NCBI GenBank assembly: GCA_031256015.1
Contig: JAIRRK010000162.1
Location: 1 to 11,374, forward strand
Direction: 5' to 3'
DNA: 11,374 nt
Source: Dysgonamonadaceae bacterium
GTDB lineage: Bacteria > Bacteroidota > Bacteroidia > Bacteroidales > Azobacteroidaceae
In this document: piece by piece, positions 1 to 5,886 of the stretch
Numbering within the stretch: the first letter of the stretch is position 1
How the letters are laid out: every line of letters starts with the position of its first letter
Program-made: the position numbers and the translations under genes
The notes under the pieces: model-generated
The model's input: only the letters and a program-made list of their open reading frames with translations
Databases searched by the model: none
Told to the model about the DNA's origin: nothing

Positions 1-192
1 CCCAAACGCGGAAGACCGGTAAAAGATATGGGACGGACCAAAAAGAAAGAGCCTCAGAGCGAGTTGGAAAAACTTCAAGCGGAAAATGCTCGTTTGAAGG
101 CGGAGAATGCACTATTAAAAAAAGTGAAAGCCTTAGTCGAGGAACAACAAGCCCGAGCAGGGCTCAATGGGCGGCAGCCATCGAAGGACTAA
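1..192 (+). CDS. IS3-family transposase OrfA, C-terminal part (5' end outside window)
   Basis: Frame 1 is open from base 1 to the TAA at 190-192 and gives the last 63 residues of OrfA. The visible part is a charged linker followed by an amphipathic stretch with leucines at visible residues 22, 25, 32, 38, 39 and 45. This is the leucine-zipper region through which IS3-family OrfA and OrfAB proteins dimerise. The helix-turn-helix DNA-binding domain, normally N-terminal, lies outside the window. OrfA binds the IS ends and regulates transposition. Near its end the frame overlaps the upstream extension of orfB, and an A7 run at 117-123 lets ribosomes shift into orfB. The stop codon itself lies inside the downstream arm of a predicted stem. 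Confidence 0.9.
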   Translation, partial: PKRGRPVKDMGRTKKKEPQSELEKLQAENARLKAENALLKKVKALVEEQQARAGLNGRQPSKD

Positions 193-195
193 GGC
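117..195 (+). promoter_or_regulatory. Programmed -1 ribosomal frameshift signal (slippery A7 plus stem-loop)
   Basis: The orfA frame reads TTA AAA AAA GTG at 115-126, giving a slippery A_AAA_AAA heptamer at 117-123. After a 6-base spacer (124-129) comes a perfect 9-bp stem: GCCTTAGTC at 130-138 pairs with GACTAAGGC at 187-195. Inside it is a second hairpin, GCCC (151-154) with GGGC (160-163). A shift of -1 enters the frame that continues without a stop into orfB. That frame has no ATG between the slip site and base 207, which fits OrfAB being made by frameshifting, as is known for the family. Confidence 0.85.
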
Positions 196-206
196 ATGAA
201 CACGAC

Positions 207-1022
207 TTGAATCTACTATTGGATTTAAGAAAGATGGCTCGTTCCGTATTCTACTATCATCGCTCCGGGCTTCACTCCGGAGATAAATACGTTGTTGAAA
301 AGGGTGAAATACGTACCATATTCGACGAACACAAAGGCCGTTACGGGTACCGTCGGATTACGGTCGAAATGGGCAATAGGGGTTATGTGATAAATCACAA
401 GACTGTCCGTAAGATAATGTTTAGTCTGAACCTGAGATGTCGGATAAGGAAAGTGCGTTATCATTCCTATAAAGGAGAAGTCGGACACGTGGCTCCCAAT
501 ATCATCTCTCGAAGCTTCCGGGCAGACGCTCCAAACCAAAAATGGGCAACAGATATTACGCAAATAAATATTAAAGATGTAAAGCTTTATATGTCTCCGG
601 TTATCGATATGTTCAATGGAGAAATAATAGCATATAACGTTTCTGAAAGCCCTAATCTTGAGCAAGTGTATGACATGTTGGATAAAGCTTTTGCCAAGGC
701 CGGAGAAGTAAACGGTTTGATACTCCACTCGGATCAAGGTTGGCAATATCAACATTGGGGCTATCGTAAACGATTGCAAGATCATAATATAGTACAAAGT
801 ATGTCAAGGAAAGGAAACTGTCTTGATAATGCAATGGCAGAGAACTTTTTTGGCATTATGAAATCGGAACTGCTTTATGCGGAATCTTTTGATTCGGCAG
901 AGGACTTCATTAAGGCATTGGATGAATATATTGATTACTATAACAATAAAAGAATAAAAATCAGGTTAAATGGAAAGAGCCCGGTACAATACCGGACTCT
1001 TTATCTGAAAACAGAATATTAA
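207..1022 (+). CDS. IS3-family transposase OrfB (DDE catalytic part)
   Basis: This is the catalytic part of the transposase, which cuts and joins the IS ends. Numbered from the TTG at 207, the integrase-core triad is D116 (in WATDIT), D176 (in LILHSDQG) and E212 (in DNAMAENFF). There are exactly 35 residues between D176 and E212, the IS3-family D,D(35)E signature. An HTH_21-like segment lies before the core at about residues 30-80. The C-terminus ends in the usual KSPVQYR motif. The TTG is probably not the true start: the frame is open back past 120 and most likely continues from OrfA by -1 frameshift, giving about 299 residues after the slip site. No frameshift or stop interrupts the frame. 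Confidence 0.95.
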   Translation: MNLLLDLRKMARSVFYYHRSGLHSGDKYVVEKGEIRTIFDEHKGRYGYRRITVEMGNRGYVINHKTVRKIMFSLNLRCRIRKVRYHSYKGEVGHVAPNIISRSFRADAPNQKWATDITQINIKDVKLYMSPVIDMFNGEIIAYNVSESPNLEQVYDMLDKAFAKAGEVNGLILHSDQGWQYQHWGYRKRLQDHNIVQSMSRKGNCLDNAMAENFFGIMKSELLYAESFDSAEDFIKALDEYIDYYNNKRIKIRLNGKSPVQYRTLYLKTEY

Positions 1023-1023
1023 T

Positions 1024-1049
1024 CTGTCCAACTTTTGGGGGGCACTTCA
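1024..1049 (+). repeat. Right terminal inverted repeat of the IS
   Basis: A 26-base segment starting CTGTCCAACTTTTGGGG and ending GCACTTCA follows the orfB stop. Bacteroidota IS3-family elements often carry ends of this kind, with the complementary TGAAGTG... at the left. The matching left copy is outside the window, so the exact outer base is inferred from the TCA ending. Confidence 0.7.
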
Positions 1050-1052
1050 GAA

Positions 1053-1121
1053 CTGCATCTCTTTTTTAGTGCGCGTAGCGCGAACTGCTTCTTTGCCTTA
1101 ATGCAGAAATAACTAAAAAAG
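1053..1121. repeat. Crossing inverted repeats next to the IS end
   Basis: CTTTTTTAGT at 1061-1070 is perfectly complementary to ACTAAAAAAG at 1112-1121. CTGCAT at 1053-1058 is complementary to ATGCAG at 1101-1106. The two pairings cross, so they are mutually exclusive or form a pseudoknot. GCGC (1071-1074) and GCGC (1078-1081) make a small hairpin between the arms. There is no reading frame here and no T-run placed as in a terminator. The role is unknown. Confidence 0.4.
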
Positions 1122-1147
1122 AAAAGCGCAGAAATGAAGTCATCGGT

Positions 1148-1179
1148 TTAAAAAAGAAAAGGTTGTCATCCCGACAACC
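1148..1179 (-). terminator. Rho-independent terminator of the sRNA unit and possibly of the RlmI operon
   Basis: On the minus strand GGTTGTC (1179-1173) pairs with GACAACC (1167-1161) around a 5-base loop, followed by TTTTCTTTTTT (1160-1150). It is oriented to stop transcription from the sRNA promoter and also read-through from the methyltransferase gene that ends at 1307. Confidence 0.8.
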
Positions 1180-1220
1180 AATCTTCGTTGTTAACCTTAA
1201 ATCTAATACCATGAAAAACA
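1148..1220 (-). ncRNA. Candidate small RNA (promoter and terminator bounded, about 70 nt)
   Basis: The minus strand has a consensus Bacteroidota -7 box, TACCTTTG (1226-1233), and about 40 bases after the expected start a strong intrinsic terminator (1148-1179). The implied transcript is about 70 nt and lies wholly between the IS and the RlmI-type gene. From memory, its 5' part (around ATGGTATTAGATTTAAGG, minus strand) resembles a leader-like element repeated many times in Bacteroidales genomes, each copy followed by its own hairpin. This may be the family described in Bacteroides as paralogous sRNAs (FopS), but I could not check that assignment. The only plus-strand frame here is a 7-codon ATG frame, which I do not believe. 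It could also act as a terminator for the methyltransferase gene upstream. Confidence 0.6.
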
Positions 1221-1225
1221 CGATG

Positions 1226-1257
1226 CAAAGGTAAAAGATTTATGTTATAAAACATAA
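1226..1257 (-). promoter_or_regulatory. Promoter of the small RNA, with an embedded palindrome
   Basis: The minus-strand -7 box TACCTTTG (1233-1226) matches TAnnTTTG exactly. The -33 element is weak: GTTTT at 1253-1249, about 15 bases away. A palindrome, TTATGTT (1240-1246), ATAA, AACATAA (1251-1257), occupies the spacer and could bind a regulator or simply be AT-rich. Confidence 0.55.
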
Positions 1258-1306
1258 TTATACAACATATTTTTCTTCCGAATTAATAAAGTTTAACTTT
1301 TCGATA

Positions 1307-2494
1307 TTATTCCACCATCAAAATTAATCCTTTAAGATATTCTCCTTCAGGATGATATATGTTTATCGGATGATCGGCCGGTTGAGTGAGTTGTTGAATG
1401 ATTTTGACGCTTCTTCCGCTTTGAGCAGCGGCACTGAAGACGGCCAATCTGAAATCATTTTTTGAAATTACTTGAGAACAGGAAAAAGTAAAAATGATTC
1501 CTCCCGGTTTTATTTTTTTGAAAGCAATCGCATTTAATTTGCGGTATCCTTGCAGCGCGTTTCGTGATACTTTTCGGTGTTTGGCGAAAGCAGGAGGGTC
1601 CAATACAATTAAATCGTATTCGTTGCCCATTTTTTCCAAGTATTTAAAAGCATCTTCGGCGAACGATTGATGTCGCTTATCGTTCGGGAAATTTAAGGCA
1701 ATGTTTTTATCCGTCAGATGAATGGCTTGAGCCGAACTATCGACCGAATGTACTAATTTAGCACCTCCTTGCATCGCGTAACAGGAAAAACTTCCGGTAT
1801 AGCAGAACATATTCAAAACGCTTTTATTTTTTGAATACAACTTCAACAAACTTCTGTTGTCCCGTTGATCGACAAAAAAACCGGTTTTTTGTCCTTTTTC
1901 CCAGTCGATATAAAATTGGATACCGTTTTCTATCGCAACGTTCCGGGATAAATTTTCTTTGAGAAGATATTCATTTTCCACGTCCAAATCGGCTTTGAAA
2001 GGAAGGGTATATTCCGATTTGTAGTAGATATTATCGATTTCACTTTGAAGAACTTCTTTCAATGCGGCGGCAATCTCGTTTCGGGCAATGTGCATTCCGG
2101 GAGAATGAGCCTGCACGACAGCCGTATTAGCGTAAATATCAACAATTAATCCGGGAAGTAAATCTCCTTCTCCATGAATCAGTCGGTAGGTATTGTTCCG
2201 GGGATTTTGATTTAATCCTAATAGTGAACGAAGTTGATGAGCTTTCTCGATTCGTTTTTTCCAAAAAGAACAATCAATGATTTCTTTTTCAAAACTGAGA
2301 ACCCGAATCGCAATCGAACCGATTTGACAATGACCTACGGCCAAAAATTGGTTATCCGAATTGTAAACTTCTACAATTTCGCCTTCTTCTGGATGATTTT
2401 CAGCCGATTGGATTGCTCCGGAAAATATCCAAGGATGAAAGCGTTTTAAGGATTCTTCTTTATGAGGTTTTAAATATATTCTTTTATATGACAT
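1307..2494 (-). CDS. rlmI: RlmI-type 23S rRNA (cytosine-5) methyltransferase
   Basis: This is a class I SAM-dependent rRNA methyltransferase; E. coli RlmI makes m5C1962 in 23S rRNA. With the start at 2494 the protein has 395 residues, close to the 396 of E. coli RlmI. It has an N-terminal PUA-type RNA-binding domain (about 1-70, with RFHPWIFSGAI at 18-28) and a central RlmI-like domain. The Rossmann methyltransferase domain contains KGQKTGFFVDQR (200-211), the SAM-binding NMFCYTGSFS (228-237), LDPPAFAK (298-305) and FSCSQ with the likely catalytic C339. The frame continues upstream to 2578, but those 28 residues fall inside the exonuclease gene and have no family match. The start overlaps the exonuclease stop by 25 bases, which suggests translational coupling. 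Orthology to RlmI rather than RlmK or a paralogue is inferred from length and motifs. Confidence 0.9.
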   Translation of the reverse strand: MSYKRIYLKPHKEESLKRFHPWIFSGAIQSAENHPEEGEIVEVYNSDNQFLAVGHCQIGSIAIRVLSFEKEIIDCSFWKKRIEKAHQLRSLLGLNQNPRNNTYRLIHGEGDLLPGLIVDIYANTAVVQAHSPGMHIARNEIAAALKEVLQSEIDNIYYKSEYTLPFKADLDVENEYLLKENLSRNVAIENGIQFYIDWEKGQKTGFFVDQRDNRSLLKLYSKNKSVLNMFCYTGSFSCYAMQGGAKLVHSVDSSAQAIHLTDKNIALNFPNDKRHQSFAEDAFKYLEKMGNEYDLIVLDPPAFAKHRKVSRNALQGYRKLNAIAFKKIKPGGIIFTFSCSQVISKNDFRLAVFSAAAQSGRSVKIIQQLTQPADHPINIYHPEGEYLKGLILMVE

Positions 2495-3051
2495 AATGTG
2501 CGGTAAATTTTCAGACAGGCCCAGGCATCCAAAGCGGCGTATTTTTTTTGAGCTTCGCTGAGTGTGTCGGCCTCCCAATTAGTTAATCGTTGTTTTTTAG
2601 ATATTCTTTTGCTAAAGAGAAGTGCGTATATTTTTTGTAAACCGGTATCGGCGATATCGTAATCGGCAATCATTTTTTGAAGTTCGATAAATCCTTGAGG
2701 GATAAATTTTATTCGTCTTTTCATGGAATGAAAATCATCCCGAAGAGACAGTCCGATTTTCATGGTATCGTGATTCGATAATAGTTGTACCAAAGGCTCC
2801 GGGAATCCGATTTTATTTAACCGGAACAAAAAACAGGAGTTGTCCGTTGCCAGTTGAATCAAAGCTACTTCGTGCATATTTCCTTTCTTGAAAGTAGGGC
2901 GAGTTTCCGTATCAAATCCCAATTCTTTGAATCGGGATAAATACTCAATGGCAGAAATTGCTTCGCCAAGTGATTCAATGATATGTATTTCTCCCGAAAA
3001 TTCTTCGATAGGTAATCGGGATATTTCTTCTTTGGTAATTGTTTTGCTCAA
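2470..3051 (-). CDS. DEDDy-type 3'-5' exonuclease (RNase D / WRN exonuclease fold)
   Basis: This 193-residue protein is essentially one DnaQ-like exonuclease domain and removes nucleotides from 3' ends with two metal ions. The four acidic ligands are visible: D47 and E49 in GFDTETRP (Exo I), D105 or D106 in LSLRDDF (Exo II), and D175 in YAALDAWA (Exo III). Y171 of the DEDDy subtype lies four residues before D175. It lacks the HRDC domains of full-length RNase D (E. coli about 375 residues), so the substrate, RNA or DNA, is not certain. It starts 12 bases after the DUF5063 gene and overlaps the RlmI-type gene. Its place beside an rRNA methyltransferase makes a role in stable-RNA 3' processing plausible, but this is inference. 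Confidence 0.9.
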   Translation of the reverse strand: MSKTITKEEISRLPIEEFSGEIHIIESLGEAISAIEYLSRFKELGFDTETRPTFKKGNMHEVALIQLATDNSCFLFRLNKIGFPEPLVQLLSNHDTMKIGLSLRDDFHSMKRRIKFIPQGFIELQKMIADYDIADTGLQKIYALLFSKRISKKQRLTNWEADTLSEAQKKYAALDAWACLKIYRTLCHIKEYI

Positions 3052-3063
3052 GTGTACTGTAAA

Positions 3064-3582
3064 TTATTCTTCGATTTCCGATTTATATTTGATGTCATGT
3101 AATGCTCTCAATGTATTCACTAAACGTTGTCCCCAGTATTTTTTAAAATTTTCGATACATACAGTCAGCGCATCGTTCATTGTTTCCTTTTGTCCGTTTT
3201 TGAAAATAGCGATATAATTGCCCAAATCTTGATAAATATCGGCCAGATTTTCGGAAATCTTTGCAGCAACCGGAAACTCGCTTAATTTAATATCCGGATG
3301 AAATGTTTCCAAAAATAAATTATCATTACCCATTAACTCGCTTAAGTTGTTTTCCACTTGAGTGTAAAACGACTCGCTTACTTTCGATTCGAGAATAGAT
3401 TCGTAATATTGCGGAATGTCGGGAATAATGGAGACTTTTAAATACAATAACGGCAGAACTTTTGTCATATTATCCACAAAAGTTTTTTTATCGGATTCCT
3501 TTACTTTTTCGACAAACACGCAAAATTCCAAAGCTGCTCGAGTAAAGTCGATCGTATATTTAGAAAAAACAATTTCTTCCAT
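3064..3582 (-). CDS. DUF5063 family protein of unknown function
   Basis: A 172-residue, mostly alpha-helical acidic protein with no signal peptide, membrane segment or recognisable catalytic motif. It has the character of Bacteroidota DUF5063 proteins: an N-terminal helix ending in FCVFVEKV, a VLPLLYLKV segment near residues 43-51, and a C-terminal FKKYWGQRLVNTLRALHDIK segment. It is the first gene of the operon, with an exonuclease 12 bases downstream and an RlmI-type rRNA methyltransferase after that. From memory this gene order is common in Bacteroides relatives, so a cytoplasmic role linked to RNA processing or ribosome maturation is possible; nothing in its own sequence shows it. The ATG at 3582 follows its candidate promoter by about 25 bases, which supports this start. 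Confidence 0.82.
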   Translation of the reverse strand: MEEIVFSKYTIDFTRAALEFCVFVEKVKESDKKTFVDNMTKVLPLLYLKVSIIPDIPQYYESILESKVSESFYTQVENNLSELMGNDNLFLETFHPDIKLSEFPVAAKISENLADIYQDLGNYIAIFKNGQKETMNDALTVCIENFKKYWGQRLVNTLRALHDIKYKSEIEE

Positions 3583-3605
3583 GTCGTATATTTCAGTTTA
3601 CCCGG

Positions 3606-3637
3606 CAAAGTTAAGAAAACAAATAAAAAGATTGAAA
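3606..3637 (-). promoter_or_regulatory. Promoter of the DUF5063-exonuclease-rlmI operon
   Basis: On the minus strand TAACTTTG (3613-3606) matches the Bacteroidota -7 box exactly. TTTC (3637-3634), one base off TTTG, lies 20 bases upstream. The expected transcript start near 3600 leaves a leader of about 20 bases. It indicates that this operon starts separately from the rluA gene ending at 3678. Confidence 0.6.
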
Positions 3638-3677
3638 GTTGTTTCGTTTTTTCTTTTGAATAGGGCAAATAACCGGA

Positions 3678-4364
3678 TTAGTTTGAAGTTTCTTGAAATT
3701 TCTCAAATACTTTCCACAGCGGCTCATCCGGAACTTCGGCCGTAATTAAAATTTCTTCTGCGGAAACCGGATGGACGAATTGTACTTTTCGGGAATGTAA
3801 ACAAATTCCGCCATTTTTATTGGAACGGTCGAAACCGTATTTTAAGTCTCCTTTGATTGGGCATCCTATTTTAGCCAATTGGCATCGTATTTGATGATGA
3901 CGACCGGTTTTTAACTCGATTTCCAGAAGGAAATAATTATCGGAATGAGCAACTAATTTATAATGAAGGATGGCTTTTTTCGAGTTTGCTTTTTCATTAT
4001 CGTAAGCGTACGACTTATTTCGTTCTTCGTTACGAACGAGGAAATGAACTAACTCATCTTCCTCTTTGGGAGGACGATTTTTAACAATAGCCCAGTAGAT
4101 TTTTTTTATTTGCTGATCTCGAAACATGTTATTGAGACGAGCCAGTGCTTTACTTGTTTTCGCAAAAAGGACCAAACCTGAAACAGGTCGGTCCAATCTA
4201 TGCGCTACACCGAGAAAAACATTTCCGGGTTTATTGTATTTTTCTTTCAGCCATTGTTTAACTGTTTCCGATAGGGGAGTATCGCCCGTTTTGTCGCCTT
4301 GTACAATTTCGGAAACAGTTTTGTTAACAGCTATAATATGATTGTCTTCGTATATAATCTTCAT
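3678..4364 (-). CDS. RluA-family RNA pseudouridine synthase
   Basis: This enzyme isomerises uridine to pseudouridine in rRNA or tRNA. With the ATG at 4364 it has 228 residues and consists only of the catalytic domain. It shows HRLDRPVSGLVLFAK (55-69) with the catalytic D58, the LKTGRHHQIRCQLA segment (151-164), and KGDLKYG (171-177). There is no N-terminal S4 RNA-binding domain, unlike RluC or RluD, so it resembles the short RluA and TruC group. The target nucleotide cannot be read from the sequence. An open frame extends upstream to 4505, but that part lies inside fabG and has no family match. The ATG follows the fabG stop by 5 bases, so the two genes are co-transcribed. No clear terminator follows its stop. 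Confidence 0.92.
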   Translation of the reverse strand: MKIIYEDNHIIAVNKTVSEIVQGDKTGDTPLSETVKQWLKEKYNKPGNVFLGVAHRLDRPVSGLVLFAKTSKALARLNNMFRDQQIKKIYWAIVKNRPPKEEDELVHFLVRNEERNKSYAYDNEKANSKKAILHYKLVAHSDNYFLLEIELKTGRHHQIRCQLAKIGCPIKGDLKYGFDRSNKNGGICLHSRKVQFVHPVSAEEILITAEVPDEPLWKVFEKFQETSN

Positions 4365-4369
4365 GGGAA

Positions 4370-5116
4370 TTAAGTATTCATTCCCCCATCGATTTGAATA
4401 ACTTGTCCGGTGATATAAGAAGAAAGATCGGATGCAAGAAACAGAGCGGCATTGGCAACATCTTCCGGCGTTCCTGCCCGACGGAGCGGAATTTGTTTTG
4501 CCCATTCGGCACGAACTTCTTCCGATAATTGATGAGTCATTTCTGTTGCAATAAATCCGGGCGCAATTGCATTGGCACGAATTCCGCGAGAGCCTAATTC
4601 TTGAGCAACTGATTTTGCCAATCCGATCATTCCGGCTTTAGAAGCCGAATAATTAGCTTGTCCGGCATTTCCATGCACTCCGACAACCGAACTCATATTG
4701 ATAATACTTCCTGATTTTTGTTTCATCATAATGGGAGTAAGAGCATGAATAAAATTAAACGCCGATTTCAAGTTGATATTGATAACCATATCCCATTGTT
4801 GTTCATTCATTCGCATCATTAATCCGTCGCGAGTAATTCCCGCATTATTAACCAGAATATCTACTTTTCCGAAATCTTTTGCTATTGTGGCGACAACTTC
4901 GTGAGTTTCTTCGTAGTTGGCTGCATTCGAGGCATAAGCCTTTACTTTTACTCCTAAATTTTCAATTTCATTCATTGTTGCTCTTGCATTTTCGTCGATT
5001 GACAAATCGGTAAACGCAATGTTACAACCTTCTTGAGCAAAGCGGATGGCAACCGATTTGCCTATTCCTCTTGCAGCTCCTGTGACAATAGCTACTTTTC
5101 CTTCTAATAATTTCAT
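4370..5116 (-). CDS. fabG: 3-oxoacyl-ACP reductase FabG (SDR family)
   Basis: It reduces 3-oxoacyl-ACP to 3-hydroxyacyl-ACP with NADPH in type II fatty-acid elongation. The 248 residues match the usual FabG length (about 244-248). The classical SDR motifs are all present: the cofactor loop TGAARGIG (12-19), NNAG (90-93), and the active-site residues N115, S143 (in NMSSVVG), Y156 and K160 (in YSASK). The PGFIATEM segment (186-193) and the C-terminal GQVIQIDGGM are also typical. A TetR gene lies 35 bases upstream and the pseudouridine synthase 5 bases downstream. Many SDR enzymes look like FabG, so a reductase for a different 3-oxoacyl substrate is possible, but the match is close throughout. 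Confidence 0.92.
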   Translation of the reverse strand: MKLLEGKVAIVTGAARGIGKSVAIRFAQEGCNIAFTDLSIDENARATMNEIENLGVKVKAYASNAANYEETHEVVATIAKDFGKVDILVNNAGITRDGLMMRMNEQQWDMVININLKSAFNFIHALTPIMMKQKSGSIINMSSVVGVHGNAGQANYSASKAGMIGLAKSVAQELGSRGIRANAIAPGFIATEMTHQLSEEVRAEWAKQIPLRRAGTPEDVANAALFLASDLSSYITGQVIQIDGGMNT

Positions 5117-5151
5117 TTTTATATAATTTATAAATTAATAATCAGTGATTT

Positions 5152-5757
5152 TTATTTGTCAAAATTTTCCAGTCTGATTATTCCGTGAAACAGAAGTTTA
5201 CTGATGCTATCCATTCTGTTTTTTCTTGAAAAAGAGTTGGTCATAACACCTCTTATATAAGGAACTTCCAATCCTTTAAAAGCATGATGCAAGACAACCG
5301 CCATGGAATGCGTGTTTTCAATATCAAACAAATGACTTTGAACACCTTCTTCCAAAATACTTTGAATGAAAGCTATTTCCTTCAAATCGAAGTCTTTTCG
5401 TACGTTTTCCACCCTCCAGATATCTCTGAAGAAGTCGGCTTTTAATGTTCCGTTTCTAAAAACAACATCTTTGACAGATTCCAAACGAACGGCAATGAAC
5501 TCCAACAATTTCTGGTCTGCCGGAAGATTTTTTTTGGCAACGGAATCCAACGAATTATGCAGAATATTCAATTCCGATTCAATAACCGCTTGATAAATAT
5601 CGGTTTTGCTTTTGAAGTAAGTATACAAGGTACGTCGCCCCCTTTTCGAAGCCAAGGCAATATCATTCATCGTGGTATTATCGACTCCCGTTCTCGCAAA
5701 AAGAAGCCGAGCCACTTCAATCAATCTATCTCTCGTCTTTGCCATTGTTGTTGCCAT
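5152..5757 (-). CDS. TetR/AcrR-family transcriptional regulator
   Basis: A 201-residue regulator. The N-terminal DNA-binding domain covers about residues 8-55, with the turn and recognition helix in DIALASKRGRRTLYTYFKSK (32-51). The arginine-rich KRGRR replaces the commoner GVSKGT. The C-terminal half (about 60-200) is a variable helical ligand-binding and dimerisation domain with no recognisable ligand signature. It is the first gene of the tetR-fabG-rluA cluster, so it probably controls its own operon, with an acyl-type ligand plausible from the neighbouring fabG (inference). A consensus promoter and an imperfect palindrome lie directly upstream. The start at 5757 fits the promoter distance; the ATG at 5745 (fifth codon) is a possible alternative. 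Confidence 0.92.
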   Translation of the reverse strand: MATTMAKTRDRLIEVARLLFARTGVDNTTMNDIALASKRGRRTLYTYFKSKTDIYQAVIESELNILHNSLDSVAKKNLPADQKLLEFIAVRLESVKDVVFRNGTLKADFFRDIWRVENVRKDFDLKEIAFIQSILEEGVQSHLFDIENTHSMAVVLHHAFKGLEVPYIRGVMTNSFSRKNRMDSISKLLFHGIIRLENFDK

Positions 5758-5760
5758 AAC

Positions 5761-5791
5761 TTTTGCACATTAATTGTACGATTGCGCAAAA
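5761..5791. promoter_or_regulatory. Candidate TetR operator (imperfect 31-bp palindrome)
   Basis: TTTTGC (5761-5766) and GCAAAA (5786-5791) are perfect inverted arms around a centre at 5776. Including the inner positions, 10 of 15 base pairs are symmetric. The site contains TTGCGCAA (5782-5789) and spans the tetR -7 box and start point, a placement where a bound repressor would block transcription. Assignment to TetR is inference. Confidence 0.45.
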
Positions 5792-5816
5792 ATAATATAA
5801 AATGTATGGATTCAAA
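5787..5816 (-). promoter_or_regulatory. Promoter of the tetR-fabG-rluA operon
   Basis: On the minus strand TTTG (5816-5813) is followed after 18 bases by TATTTTTG (5794-5787), matching the Bacteroidota TTTG/TAnnTTTG promoter. Transcription would start near 5780, about 20 bases before the tetR ATG. Confidence 0.65.
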
Positions 5817-5845
5817 AGAAAAAAACAGAAAGTTTTTACCTTAAG

Positions 5846-5876
5846 TTTGTTTTTTAGGGAAAAAGTATTACCTTTG
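5846..5876 (+). promoter_or_regulatory. Promoter of the initiator tRNA gene
   Basis: TTTG (5846-5849), a 19-base spacer and TACCTTTG (5869-5876) give an exact match to the Bacteroidota promoter consensus. The tRNA begins 11 bases after the -7 box. Confidence 0.8.
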
Positions 5877-5886
5877 TATTCGAAAT

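Larger units (their letters stand above)
1..1049 (+). mobile_element. IS3-family insertion sequence, right part (left end outside window)
   Basis: Two consecutive reading frames, orfA then orfB in the -1 frame, carry a leucine-zipper orfA tail and a D,D(35)E integrase-type transposase. This is the standard IS3-family plan. The element ends at a terminal repeat 2 bases after the orfB stop; its last bases are TCA, matching the TGA...TCA ends of the family. The left end and most of orfA lie before base 1, so the target duplication cannot be checked. OrfB and the right end look intact, so the copy may be active if the left part is also whole. Confidence 0.93.

Noticed and set aside
225..797. 190-codon minus-strand frame inside orfB
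   Set aside because: It is the antisense of the DDE transposase core, with no domain of its own.
1211..1234. Seven-codon ATG frame on the plus strand opposite the sRNA
   Set aside because: It is too short and lies antisense to the promoter and 5' end of the small RNA; the ATG is the complement of a conserved RNA segment.
2495..2578. N-terminal extension of the RlmI-type protein
   Set aside because: The extra 28 residues lie inside the exonuclease gene and precede the usual family start MSYKRIYLKPH; the resulting 395 residues match the RlmI length.
4365..4505. N-terminal extension of the pseudouridine synthase
   Set aside because: The 47 extra residues are an out-of-frame reading of fabG, rich in Cys and Arg, with no family resemblance; the ATG at 4364 follows the fabG stop by 5 bases.
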